A DNA stretch of 64,000 nucleotides. Origin: Flavobacterium psychrophilum DSM 3660 = ATCC 49418 (GTDB taxonomy: Bacteria; Bacteroidota; Bacteroidia; Flavobacteriales; Flavobacteriaceae). Where the stretch lies: positions 1 to 64,000 of the forward strand of contig NZ_MUHE01000007.1 in the NCBI RefSeq assembly GCF_002217405.1, read 5' to 3'. This document shows, piece after piece, positions 1 through 8,440 of the stretch (position 1 is the first letter of the stretch; the number at the start of each line of letters is the position of its first letter). Below the pieces are notes generated by a model. The model made no database searches. It worked only from the letters and a program-made list of their open reading frames with translations, and was not told where the DNA came from. Made by a program: the position numbers and the translations under genes.

Positions 1-3
1 TAC

Positions 4-50
4 ATTTTTTTTTATTTTTTATTTTTTATTTTTTATTTTTTATTTTTTTA
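4..50. repeat. T-rich tandem repeat, unit ATTTTTT
   Basis: At least five near-perfect heptamers of A followed by six or more T lie 48 to 94 bases before the start of the secreted lipase gene. Tracts of this kind are prone to slippage, so copy number may vary between isolates. An effect on lipase expression is only an inference. Confidence 0.8.
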
Positions 51-97
51 ACACAAAAAATAATATATTGCTTTAAATAATATTAAAAAAATAACTT

Positions 98-1855
98 ATG
101 AAAAAAAATACTTTTAAAACAATACTACTTCTTGTATTTTTATGTTCTAAGTCCTTTTCGCAAGACAAAGAATTTCAATTGAAACCAAGACCAAATGATT
201 TTCAATATTTTCAAAATTCGGGCGACAGTATCATAACACTGAAAACACCTAATATAATTAACACCAATAAAACGACTGCTACACTAAGTAAACTGCCTTA
301 TCCAATTATTTTCATTCACGGACTTAATTCTAATTCAGAAACTTGGAACCTCACGTCAAATTATTTCGATGCTCAATATGCTTATACTTTTGGGGGACGG
401 TTCGATTTTTGTTTAAATGCAGATTCCAACAATAGCATTGCAAACAAAAAATTTTATCCAACACCAGGAGCAGATATTGCTGCTTTTGAAACTACAATAA
501 TTGCAAATGCAGATTATTATTATGTAAATTTTAATGTAAACCCTAATGGATCTATAGGTACTACTACACTTAGCAATCAAGCGGCAATTGCAAAACAAGG
601 AATTGCAATAAAAAAAGTAATAGAGCGAGTTTTAGCACTTACAGGAAAAGACAAAGTGATGCTTGTAGGGCATAGTATGGGCGGATTGGCATCGAGAGAA
701 TATATACAAAACCCATCAAACTGGCAAGCAGATGGAAGACATCATGTAGCAAAATTACTAACCGCAGGAACTCCAAACGGAGGCAGTAATGCAAGCGACA
801 ACATCCTGGCAGGACTAGTTGGAACAGATGTTTCTTCGGAAGCCATTAGAGATCTAAAATCTGCCTATTATTATAGCGGAGAAGGAAGTCATTTTTTATT
901 TGGAGGATCAGAAATTCAGAACAGTACAAGCATGAGCGATAATTCCTACTCGCCCAATTTTTATAATGTAGATATTAATTGTAATGGAATTTTGGGAGAA
1001 AAAATTATTGGATTAAACCAAAAACCTATAGATAATTTAATCGATTTTTCAAATATAATAGGAAGAATAACAAATGGGATTGGAACTAATTTAAGTACCG
1101 ATGGGATTGTGGCCGAACCCTCTTCTAAATTAAACCAGTATTACCCTTCTTTAACATATCCTGCCAAAGTATTTTATTTCAATTCAAGATATGATTTAAT
1201 AGAAAACCATACAGAGCTTCCGAGTAAATATTATGAATTAATGCAAGGCTTAGATGAACCTAATTTTAAAGAATTGGCTTACATTGTTAATACAAATAAA
1301 AAATACATAGGCTATACAACAGTACAAAATCCAGTTGAAGCCGATAAGGATTTTTATAAATTTACAATTTCAGAAAATTCAAATGCAATAGTTTCTGTTA
1401 GTAGCATTACAACTAGCACTATGAACGGTACAATTTTAGATGATTTAGGACACCCCGTTGGGAGTGTGCAAAATAACAATAGTACTACGCTAAATTTTAC
1501 AAGAGTACTTACCCCTGGTAATTATTTTTTGAAGTTAGTAAGCACAAACCCAACAAACACAAACTATCAAATACCATATCAGTTTGCAATTAATACCACA
1601 TTAAGTTCCGATGAATCTAATTTTTTAACCTTCAATTATTATCCAAATCCTGTAAAAGATATTCTTAACCTAGAACATGTTAATCTTACAAAAGCAAGCA
1701 TTTATAGCCTATTGGGTCAACTAATTGATGTAAAAAATTTCGACAATAATACAATCTCGAAAACAATCGATTTATCGAGTTTGAAAAGCGGAATATACAT
1801 AGTTGTCTTTGAAAATGATAACCAACAAAAAACAATCAAGATTATAAAAGAATAA
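98..1855 (+). CDS. Secreted alpha/beta-hydrolase (lipase/esterase-like) with type IX sorting domain
   Basis: The protein has 585 residues. A signal peptide covers about residues 1-21 (ends KSFSQ). The hydrolase domain follows, with an oxyanion HG at 74-75 (IFIHGLNSNSETW) and the nucleophile elbow GHSMGG with Ser193. This resembles triacylglycerol lipases and acyltransferase-like hydrolases that start IFIHGL. Residues of about 405-500 look like a bacterial pre-peptidase C-terminal beta domain (DKDFYKFTI, GNYFLKLV). The last 73 residues, from YYPNPVKD through LLGQ to SGIYIV and KTIKIIKE, form a type A sorting domain for the type IX secretion system. The product should therefore be secreted or anchored at the cell surface. 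The natural substrate cannot be told from sequence. No partner gene is adjacent; a family A repeat follows the stop codon. Confidence 0.88.
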   Translation: MKKNTFKTILLLVFLCSKSFSQDKEFQLKPRPNDFQYFQNSGDSIITLKTPNIINTNKTTATLSKLPYPIIFIHGLNSNSETWNLTSNYFDAQYAYTFGGRFDFCLNADSNNSIANKKFYPTPGADIAAFETTIIANADYYYVNFNVNPNGSIGTTTLSNQAAIAKQGIAIKKVIERVLALTGKDKVMLVGHSMGGLASREYIQNPSNWQADGRHHVAKLLTAGTPNGGSNASDNILAGLVGTDVSSEAIRDLKSAYYYSGEGSHFLFGGSEIQNSTSMSDNSYSPNFYNVDINCNGILGEKIIGLNQKPIDNLIDFSNIIGRITNGIGTNLSTDGIVAEPSSKLNQYYPSLTYPAKVFYFNSRYDLIENHTELPSKYYELMQGLDEPNFKELAYIVNTNKKYIGYTTVQNPVEADKDFYKFTISENSNAIVSVSSITTSTMNGTILDDLGHPVGSVQNNNSTTLNFTRVLTPGNYFLKLVSTNPTNTNYQIPYQFAINTTLSSDESNFLTFNYYPNPVKDILNLEHVNLTKASIYSLLGQLIDVKNFDNNTISKTIDLSSLKSGIYIVVFENDNQQKTIKIIKE

Positions 1856-1871
1856 TTAGAACCTTTTTTTT

Positions 1872-2040
1872 ATTAAATTTAGAAAAATAATATATACACC
1901 GTTTGTCTTTGCTTGGCCAGTTTGCACTTTTAGGCTTTGGTTCGAGGAACCAGGAGCCTCATTAAGCCATTCAGATTATGAGATTCCTCGTTGCTCGTAA
2001 TGGTAATACAATGAATAAATATGAGCGTATTTTTTAAAGA
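1872..2040 (+). repeat. Dispersed palindromic repeat family A, copy A1 (degenerate)
   Basis: The copy shares the order ATTAAATTTA, TATACACCGTTTG, CAGATTATGAGATTCCTCGT and AATAAATATnnnnGTATTTT with the copies near 29302 and 36444. The palindromic arms are partly lost here: the left arm reads GGTTCGAGGAACCAGGAGCCTC. It fills most of the gap between the lipase and the permease. Confidence 0.75.
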
Positions 2041-2067
2041 TAAAACGGTATTATTCAGTAAGTTTTA

Positions 2068-2075
2068 TATATTTG
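2068..2075 (+). promoter_or_regulatory. Bacteroidota -7 promoter box, TATATTTG
   Basis: This is a perfect TAnnTTTG box 46 bases before the permease start codon. A short AAAAAAAGCA/TGC hairpin lies between the box and the gene. No clear -33 TTG was seen. Confidence 0.5.
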
Positions 2076-2121
2076 TTTTCTGCAAAAAAAGCAGAGTAAC
2101 CAAATCAATAATCAAGCAAAT

Positions 2122-4071
2122 ATGTCTTTTTCAAAATTATTCAGAAAAAAAACAGTTCAAGATATTCTTAAACAAGTAGCTAAAAATGAAGCCGATGGTC
2201 ACAACAGCTTAGGAAAACATTTAAAAACCAGAGATTTAGCTGCTTTTGGAATTGCTGCTATTGTGGGTGCAGGAATTTTTAGTACTATTGGAAAAGCTAG
2301 CTACGATGGCGGACCGGGAGTTATTTTCCTATTCCTTTTTACGGCCATTGCTTGTAGCTTTGCGGCATTTGCTTATGCAGAATTTGCTTCGATGGTGCCT
2401 GTATCAGGAAGTGCTTATACCTATTCGTATGTTGCTTTTGGAGAAATTATAGCCTGGATTATAGGGTGGGCATTAATTATGGAATATGCCATTGGTAATA
2501 TTACCGTAGCCATTTCTTGGAGTGATTACTTTACGGGATTACTTGATAGCATGGGGCTTCATTTGCCACAATATGTTCAGATGGATTATTTAACAGCTTC
2601 CAACGGATTCAAAGAGGCTACCGCCTTAATGCAAGGCGGAAAATCATACGAAAATTTATCCGATGGTTTAAAAAGTGCTCACACAGCTTGGACAACCTCT
2701 CCAACATTAGGAGGATTTCATTTTGTTGCAGATTTACCCGCTTTATTTATCATTATTTTAATTACCGCATTGGTTTATAGAGGTATGAAAGAATCTCGAA
2801 ATGCCAGTAACTTTATGGTTGTCGTAAAACTATGTATTATTTTATTAGTCATTGCAGTTGGAGTATTTTATGTTGACACTGCCAATTGGCATCCATTTGC
2901 GCCAAATGGTGTGGGAGGAATACTAAAAGGAGTATCTGCGGTATTCTTCGCTTATATTGGTTTCGATGCTATTTCAACCACTGCTGAAGAATGTGAAAAT
3001 CCGCAACGTGATTTACCTCGAGGTATGATGTGGGCAATTATTATATGCACTGTTTTATATATTATTATTGCTCTGGTACTTACAGGAATGGTTAATTATT
3101 CTGAATTAAATGTAGGCGATCCTTTGGCATTTGTTTTCGAAAAATTAAACCTAAAATGGATGTCGGGAATTATTGCCGTAAGTGCAGTAATTGCTATGGC
3201 GAGTGTTTTATTGGTTTTCCAAATGGGACAACCAAGAATCTGGATGAGTATGAGTCGTGATGGTTTATTACCTAAACGTTTCTCTAAAGTGCACCCTAAA
3301 TTTAAAACACCTTCTTACGCAACAATCGTAACAGGTTTTGTAGTAGCTATTCCTGCTTTATTTTTAAATTTAACAATGGTAACTGACTTGTGTAGTATTG
3401 GAACTTTATTTGCCTTCGTATTAGTTTGTGCTGGCGTTTTAGTATTACAAAACAAACCAAATATTCCAAGAGGAAAATTTAAAACACCTTATATAAATTC
3501 GAAATTTGTAATGCCTTTTTTAATCATCATAGGTCTTGTCATTACTTTTACTTACAGTAAGCAATCTACCATAGATTTCTTAACAAATGAAAAGCAAATT
3601 AATGCCCCAGCAACAATTGTAACTTCTTTAAACAAAGAACAAACAACAGCTGTTGTTAACTATATTTCGAAAAATAATTCTAACAAAGTTAAGCCTTCCG
3701 AAGATTTAGAGCAAGTTTTAAGTGATTTTCAACAAAAAAACGATGCGAGTTATAAAACTTTAGTCGATAGTTTACCCATAGACAATGCCCTGAAATACGA
3801 AAGTGGTTTCAGCTTATTTAAACACAAAATTCCGATGTGGATTTTCCTAATTGTTTTATTTGGATTAACCATTTGGTCTAACCGCCAGAATTTATCATTA
3901 ATACCACTTCTAGGATTAATATTTTGTTTATATATGATGGCAGAATTAAGCATCTGGAACTGGATTTACTTTACCGTTTGGTTGTTAATTGGGCTTTGCA
4001 TTTACTTTGGCTTTAGCCGAAAAAACAGCAAGCTAAATTTTACAGAACCAAATTCTGACATTCAAAATTAA
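2122..4071 (+). CDS. APC-family amino acid permease (cationic amino acid transporter type)
   Basis: This 649-residue inner-membrane protein belongs to the amino acid-polyamine-organocation family. The substrate-binding helix motif is seen at residues 44-53 (IAAIVGAGIF) and the second signature at 276-285 (FAYIGFDAIS, followed by TTAEECENPQRDLP). About 12-14 hydrophobic segments are present. Two soluble insertions stand out: about residues 155-200, and about residues 490-570 before the last helices. These make the protein longer than typical 450-500 residue members and closer to the eukaryotic-like CAT subgroup. It probably imports amino acids by proton symport. The exact substrate is unknown. 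It converges on the PLP-enzyme gene, with a shared terminator between them. Confidence 0.9.
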   Translation: MSFSKLFRKKTVQDILKQVAKNEADGHNSLGKHLKTRDLAAFGIAAIVGAGIFSTIGKASYDGGPGVIFLFLFTAIACSFAAFAYAEFASMVPVSGSAYTYSYVAFGEIIAWIIGWALIMEYAIGNITVAISWSDYFTGLLDSMGLHLPQYVQMDYLTASNGFKEATALMQGGKSYENLSDGLKSAHTAWTTSPTLGGFHFVADLPALFIIILITALVYRGMKESRNASNFMVVVKLCIILLVIAVGVFYVDTANWHPFAPNGVGGILKGVSAVFFAYIGFDAISTTAEECENPQRDLPRGMMWAIIICTVLYIIIALVLTGMVNYSELNVGDPLAFVFEKLNLKWMSGIIAVSAVIAMASVLLVFQMGQPRIWMSMSRDGLLPKRFSKVHPKFKTPSYATIVTGFVVAIPALFLNLTMVTDLCSIGTLFAFVLVCAGVLVLQNKPNIPRGKFKTPYINSKFVMPFLIIIGLVITFTYSKQSTIDFLTNEKQINAPATIVTSLNKEQTTAVVNYISKNNSNKVKPSEDLEQVLSDFQQKNDASYKTLVDSLPIDNALKYESGFSLFKHKIPMWIFLIVLFGLTIWSNRQNLSLIPLLGLIFCLYMMAELSIWNWIYFTVWLLIGLCIYFGFSRKNSKLNFTEPNSDIQN

Positions 4072-4087
4072 TACCACTTAAACCAAT

Positions 4088-4123
4088 AAAAAATCCCATT
4101 TCTATACAGAAATGGGATTTTTT
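4088..4123. terminator. Bidirectional intrinsic terminator
   Basis: The stem AAATCCCATTTCT / AGAAATGGGATTT has a 4-base loop and is flanked by A and T runs. It lies between the convergent permease and PLP-enzyme genes. Confidence 0.85.
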
Positions 4124-4149
4124 TATTCAAATAAAATTATAAAACCAAT

Positions 4150-5352
4150 CTATAAAATTTCCAACTCTTTCATACAAGCATGCATCATTTCATAAGTACG
4201 AGTAATATCATTATCTAACCCAATAGAAAAACGAATTAAACCATCTGTTAAGCCCATCTCTGCTTGTTCCTCTAAAGGAATTTCACTCGAAGTAGAAGTT
4301 CCGGGAGCACTAAACAAAGTTTTATAATACCCTAAACTTACCGCTAAATAACCTAAATTTCTTTGTTGCATAAGCTCCATAAGAGCATTTGCTTTATCAA
4401 GAGAACCCACATCAATAGTCATCATACCACCAAAACCATATTCGTGGTTAATCATACCAGAATAAAGATCATGACTTGCATGCGATTTCAAACCTGGATA
4501 CACCGTTTTAATTCCGTTTTCTTCAAATTTACTAGCTAAAAACATCGCATTATGGCTATGCTGCTTCATTCTAATATGCAAAGTTCTCAGGTTTTTCATT
4601 ACACTTGCAGAACGCAAACTATCCATCGTTGGCCCCAAAAGCATACTAGTACCAGAATTTACATTTTTCAAATCATTAATAAACTCTTGCGATGCACAAA
4701 CCACACCCCCCACAGTATCGCTACTTCCGTTAATATATTTTGTCAAACTATGAATCACAATATCCGCACCCAATTTAATAGGAGAAACAGACAATGGCGA
4801 AAATGTATTATCTACCACCAATTTCAAATTATGCTTAATCGCAATCTTAGACAAACCAGCAATATCAGCCACTTCAAGCAAAGGATTACTTACCGTTTCG
4901 CAATACAAAACTTTCGTATTTGGCGTAATAGCGGCTTCTACAACAGCTAATTTGGTAATATCTACAAAAGTAGTATTAACCCCAAATCGAGGTGCTAAAT
5001 TCTTCAAAAAAGCATACGTACCCCCATAAATAGTCCTACTCGAAACAATATGATCACCATTGCCACACAACTGCAAAAGCGTTGGCGTAATAGCACCCAT
5101 TCCAGAAGCCGCAACATTAGCAGATTCTGTTCCCTCCATTGCAGCAAGAGCCCTATCTAAATACAAATTACTTGGCGAAGAATGACGAGAGTACAAGTAA
5201 CAACCCTCGGCATTACCCTCAAAAGTATCAAACATTGTTTTTGCCGACAAAAACGTGTAAGTCGAACTATCTGAAATTGATGGATTAACGCCACCAAATT
5301 CTCCAAAATACTGTAAATCTTGTATTTTGTCTGCAGGATTAAAATTTTTCAT
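4150..5352 (-). CDS. Cys/Met-metabolism PLP-dependent lyase (methionine gamma-lyase / cystathionine gamma-synthase family)
   Basis: The 400-residue protein is a fold-type I PLP enzyme of the trans-sulfuration family. Visible are YSRHSSPSNLYLDRALAAME (55-74), the phosphate-binding SGMGAI region (83-88), Asp181 in VVDNTFSP that pairs with the pyridine nitrogen, and the Schiff-base Lys205 in HSLTKYINGSSD. The family contains methionine gamma-lyase, cystathionine gamma-lyase and gamma-synthase, and O-acetylhomoserine sulfhydrylase. The stretch IYGGTYAF has Gly where the Pseudomonas methionine gamma-lyase has its active-site Cys (YGCT), so a methionine-degrading role should not be assumed. It is divergent from an Lrp/AsnC regulator 385 bases away, which likely controls it. 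Confidence 0.85.
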   Translation of the reverse strand: MKNFNPADKIQDLQYFGEFGGVNPSISDSSTYTFLSAKTMFDTFEGNAEGCYLYSRHSSPSNLYLDRALAAMEGTESANVAASGMGAITPTLLQLCGNGDHIVSSRTIYGGTYAFLKNLAPRFGVNTTFVDITKLAVVEAAITPNTKVLYCETVSNPLLEVADIAGLSKIAIKHNLKLVVDNTFSPLSVSPIKLGADIVIHSLTKYINGSSDTVGGVVCASQEFINDLKNVNSGTSMLLGPTMDSLRSASVMKNLRTLHIRMKQHSHNAMFLASKFEENGIKTVYPGLKSHASHDLYSGMINHEYGFGGMMTIDVGSLDKANALMELMQQRNLGYLAVSLGYYKTLFSAPGTSTSSEIPLEEQAEMGLTDGLIRFSIGLDNDITRTYEMMHACMKELEIL

Positions 5353-5460
5353 ATGTAAATAATCTTTGTTTTTTTTAAAATAAATATATTATATTTATAA
5401 AGAATTATTCACCTTTGTCCTTAATTTAGACAACATAAATATTTCATTTATTTATTCTTT

Positions 5461-5587
5461 AGGAGCAATTTCCTGCACCCGAGCCTGAAAGTGCGAACTG
5501 GCGAAGGAATCCACTTTATCTTTTTTTCTGCCGAAAAGGCAAGACAAAAAGGATATCGTTCCTATCAGGGCTATGGCATTCTGGCAT
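5461..5587 (+). repeat. Dispersed repeat family B, copy B1
   Basis: The copy starts AGGAGCAATTTCCTGC and ends with AAAAGGATATCG, then TATCAGGGCTA. It matches the copies at 41384 and 45775 in end sequences and order, but has a longer, diverged middle with a small hairpin TTTCTGCCGAAAAGGCAAGA. It occupies the centre of the 385-base gap (5353-5737) between the divergent PLP enzyme and Lrp genes. The rest of that gap is A-rich with no gene. Confidence 0.75.
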
Positions 5588-5737
5588 TAACTTAACAATC
5601 ATCAAAAAAACAAAATATTAGATTTAATTACAACACAAACAAAACAAAACAGAAAACAAAACTATATTTTAATATAATTTAAACAATTAAAACATTAAAA
5701 ATAACAATACCCACGCCTTTTTAGAAAATTTAAAATC

Positions 5738-6196
5738 ATGAATTTAGACGAAATAGACAAAAACCTATTAAAATTACTACAAACCGATAGCAAAAAAACA
5801 ACAAAAGAAATCTCATTAAAACTAAATCTATCTGTAACAGCAATTTACGAACGCATAAAAAAGCTAGAACGAGAAGGAATTATCGAAAAATATGTAGTCA
5901 TACTAAACAAGAAAAAAATCGAAAAAGGATTTGTAGTATTCTGCCATATCAAACTCATTCAGCACACAAAAGAATTCTTAACAAAATTTGAAAACCAAGT
6001 AACAAAACTAAACGAAGTACTAGAATGTCACCATGTGAGTGGCGATTACGACTATATCCTAAAAATAGTCCTAAAAGACATGGAAGAATACCGTAACTTT
6101 CTAGTAGAAAAACTCACAACACTAGATCACATAGGTAGCACCCACAGCACCTTTATGATTTCTGAAGTAAAAAACACAAACATCATAGAAATCTAA
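5738..6196 (+). CDS. Lrp/AsnC family transcriptional regulator
   Basis: The protein has 152 residues, the usual family length. An N-terminal winged helix-turn-helix (about 4-60; LKLNLSVTAIYERIKKLERE) precedes a C-terminal RAM ligand-binding domain (about 65-145) with the typical HHVSGDYDYILKIVLKDMEEY stretch, whose GDYDY loop binds the amino-acid effector. Such proteins sense amino acids and often regulate a divergent neighbour, so the PLP-dependent enzyme upstream is the likely target. The gene is very A-rich even for this window. Lipoamide dehydrogenase follows after 86 bases. Confidence 0.93.
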   Translation: MNLDEIDKNLLKLLQTDSKKTTKEISLKLNLSVTAIYERIKKLEREGIIEKYVVILNKKKIEKGFVVFCHIKLIQHTKEFLTKFENQVTKLNEVLECHHVSGDYDYILKIVLKDMEEYRNFLVEKLTTLDHIGSTHSTFMISEVKNTNIIEI

Positions 6197-6282
6197 TTTT
6201 TTTTTAAATTGCGATTAAAATTTGCCCTTGCCATTGCAATTAAATTCGTAATATTGCAATAATAAAAACAAAAACACACACT

Positions 6283-7686
6283 ATGAGTTCATTTGACGTA
6301 GTTATTATAGGTTCAGGTCCAGGCGGATACGTATCGGCAATTCGTTGCGCACAATTAGGTTTCAAAACTGCTATTATCGAAAAATATTCAACTCTTGGCG
6401 GAACTTGCCTAAACGTTGGTTGCATACCATCAAAAGCACTATTAGCCTCATCTCATCATTACCAAGAATTACAACATTTTGCAGACCACGGCATAGAAGT
6501 CTCGGGCGAAGTAAAAGTAAATCTCGAAAAAATGATTGCTCGCAAACAAGCCGTTGTAGACCAAACATCTGGCGGTGTAAAGTTTTTAATGGACAAAAAC
6601 AAAGTAACCGTTTACCAAGGATTAGGCTCATTTGAAGACGCAACCCATGTAAAAGTTACAAAAGCAGACGGAAGCTCAGAAGTTCTTGAAGCTAAAAACA
6701 TTATTATAGCAACAGGTTCTAAACCATCTAGTTTGCCTTTTATCAAATTAGATAAAGAAAGAATCATCACCTCAACCGAAGCATTAAAACTACCAGAAGT
6801 TCCTAAACATTTAGTAATAATTGGTGGTGGCGTAATTGGGATCGAACTCGGGCAAGTTTACCTTCGTCTAGGATCACAGGTTTCAGTTGTAGAATATCTA
6901 GACCGAATTATTCCAGGAATGGATGCCAGTTTGTCTAAAGAATTAACAAAAGTGCTAAAAAAACAAGGCATGAAATTCTACGTTTCTCACAAAGTAAAAT
7001 CAGTAGAAAGAAATGGCAATGCTGTTACTGTTCTAGCCGAAAATACCAAAGGAGAAACCATCACTTTAGAAGGAGATTACTCACTAGTATCTGTTGGCCG
7101 TCGTCCTTACACAGATGGACTTTTCGCAGATAAAGCAGGCGTAAAAATTACCGACAGAGGAATGATAGAAGTAAATAATCATTTACAAACTAATATCTCA
7201 AATATTTATGCAATTGGCGACGTAGTACGTGGTGCCATGTTAGCACACAAAGCGGAAGAAGAAGGCGTTATGGTTGCCGAAATTATAGCAGGTCAAAAAC
7301 CACATATCGATTATAATTTAATCCCAGGAGTAGTATATACATGGCCAGAAGTTGCCGCAGTAGGAAAAACCGAAGAACAGCTAAAAGCAGATGGGGTTAA
7401 TTATAAAGCAGGAAGTTTCCCATTCAAAGCATTAGGAAGAGCAAGAGCAGGAGGTGATACCGATGGATTTGTAAAAATTCTAGCCGACGCTAAAACCGAT
7501 GAAGTTCTTGGGGTTCACATGATTGGTGCTCGTTGTGCCGATTTAATTGCAGAAGCAGTTACCGCAATGGAATTTAGAGCATCTGCCGAAGACATTTCAA
7601 GAATGAGTCACGCACACCCAACATTTGCAGAAGCTATTAAAGAAGCAGCACTAGCCGCAACAGACAATAGAGCATTGCACGTTTAG
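6283..7686 (+). CDS. lpdA: Dihydrolipoyl dehydrogenase (E3)
   Basis: This 467-residue flavoprotein is the shared E3 subunit of 2-oxo-acid dehydrogenase complexes. It reoxidises dihydrolipoamide with NAD. The FAD dinucleotide fold is at the N terminus (VVIIGSGPGGYVSAI, 6-20). The redox-active disulfide is Cys42/Cys47 in GGTCLNVGCIPSK. The NAD-binding fold is IIGGGVIGIELG. A second FAD motif is IYAIGDV, and the C-terminal catalytic base lies in HAHPTFAEA. No E1 or E2 gene is adjacent, so it is probably a stand-alone E3. A strong hairpin follows the stop codon. Confidence 0.97.
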   Translation: MSSFDVVIIGSGPGGYVSAIRCAQLGFKTAIIEKYSTLGGTCLNVGCIPSKALLASSHHYQELQHFADHGIEVSGEVKVNLEKMIARKQAVVDQTSGGVKFLMDKNKVTVYQGLGSFEDATHVKVTKADGSSEVLEAKNIIIATGSKPSSLPFIKLDKERIITSTEALKLPEVPKHLVIIGGGVIGIELGQVYLRLGSQVSVVEYLDRIIPGMDASLSKELTKVLKKQGMKFYVSHKVKSVERNGNAVTVLAENTKGETITLEGDYSLVSVGRRPYTDGLFADKAGVKITDRGMIEVNNHLQTNISNIYAIGDVVRGAMLAHKAEEEGVMVAEIIAGQKPHIDYNLIPGVVYTWPEVAAVGKTEEQLKADGVNYKAGSFPFKALGRARAGGDTDGFVKILADAKTDEVLGVHMIGARCADLIAEAVTAMEFRASAEDISRMSHAHPTFAEAIKEAALAATDNRALHV

Positions 7687-7701
7687 CCTTATATCTCCTA
7701 G

Positions 7702-7739
7702 AAAAGTCACACTAACTATTTTGTTATTGTGACTTTTTT
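7702..7739 (+). terminator. Intrinsic terminator after lpdA
   Basis: AAAAGTCACA pairs with TGTGACTTTT and is followed by a T run. Confidence 0.85.
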
Positions 7740-7771
7740 ATTTGTACATTTATTCTAAAACAAATAATATT

Positions 7772-8293
7772 ATGAAAAATTTACTTCTACTATCATGCGC
7801 TCTTATTTTTACCCTAATAGCTTGCAAAAGTAGCGCAGGAAATAAAAACGAAATAAAAACAATATTTTCTCCAAAAAGCCAAAGCAATGTAGCTGGAACT
7901 GCTAATTTTATTGAGAAAAACGGAACAGTAACAATGGTTGCAAACCTAAGCGGACTTACCCCTGGAGAACACGCCATTCACATACACGAAAAATCTGATT
8001 GTTCTGCTACCGATGGAAGTTCTGCTGGCGGGCACTGGAATCCAACTTTCAAAAAACATGGCAAATGGGGCTCAGCAGAGCATCATAAAGGAGATATTGG
8101 CAATTTTACTGCCGATCTAAACGGAAATGCTACAATAAAATTCTCTACTTCAGAGTGGTGTATTGGCTGCCAAGATCCAACTAAAGATATTCTAGGCAAA
8201 GGACTAATCGTTCATAAAGGAACTGACGATTTTACATCGCAACCTGCCGGAAATGCAGGCGCAAGAGTAGCTTGCTCAGCAATTATCAAATAA
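7772..8293 (+). CDS. sodC: Cu/Zn superoxide dismutase, lipoprotein
   Basis: The protein has 173 residues from the ATG at 7772. A longer reading from 7742 would place ten residues before the signal peptide and is unlikely. The signal peptide ends in a lipobox LIAC with Cys18, so it is probably a lipoprotein facing the periplasm. Copper ligands appear in HAIHIHEKSDC and the active-site loop in GGHWNPTFKKHG. Further ligands lie in HKGDIGNF, and the final metal/electrostatic-loop signature is IVHKGTDDFTSQPAGNAGAR before the disulfide VACS. It converts superoxide to peroxide and oxygen outside the cytoplasm. OxyR lies 1.4 kb downstream. Confidence 0.95.
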   Translation: MKNLLLLSCALIFTLIACKSSAGNKNEIKTIFSPKSQSNVAGTANFIEKNGTVTMVANLSGLTPGEHAIHIHEKSDCSATDGSSAGGHWNPTFKKHGKWGSAEHHKGDIGNFTADLNGNATIKFSTSEWCIGCQDPTKDILGKGLIVHKGTDDFTSQPAGNAGARVACSAIIK

Positions 8294-8440
8294 TATATCT
8301 CCATAATTTTATAAGAAAAAGCCAATTCGTTACTTCAAAAATTTTGAACAATACAGAAAATACTCGCAAGAAAATTCCCCTTTTTTAACTGGATTTGAAT
8401 TGTTGTTTTTTACAAAAAATTAGCCTTACAAAATAAAATT

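Noticed and set aside
1930..2005. GGTTCGAGGAACC resembling a tRNA T-arm
   Set aside because: No acceptor stem, anticodon arm or CCA context fits. The segment aligns with repeat family A.
4552..4950. A 132-codon plus-strand frame opposite the PLP-dependent enzyme
   Set aside because: It is antisense to a clear gene; its composition (many His, Gln, Asn, Arg) is typical of a shadow frame.
7742..7771. Upstream TTG start extending the superoxide dismutase by ten residues
   Set aside because: The extension would precede a complete lipoprotein signal peptide that begins at the ATG at 7772.
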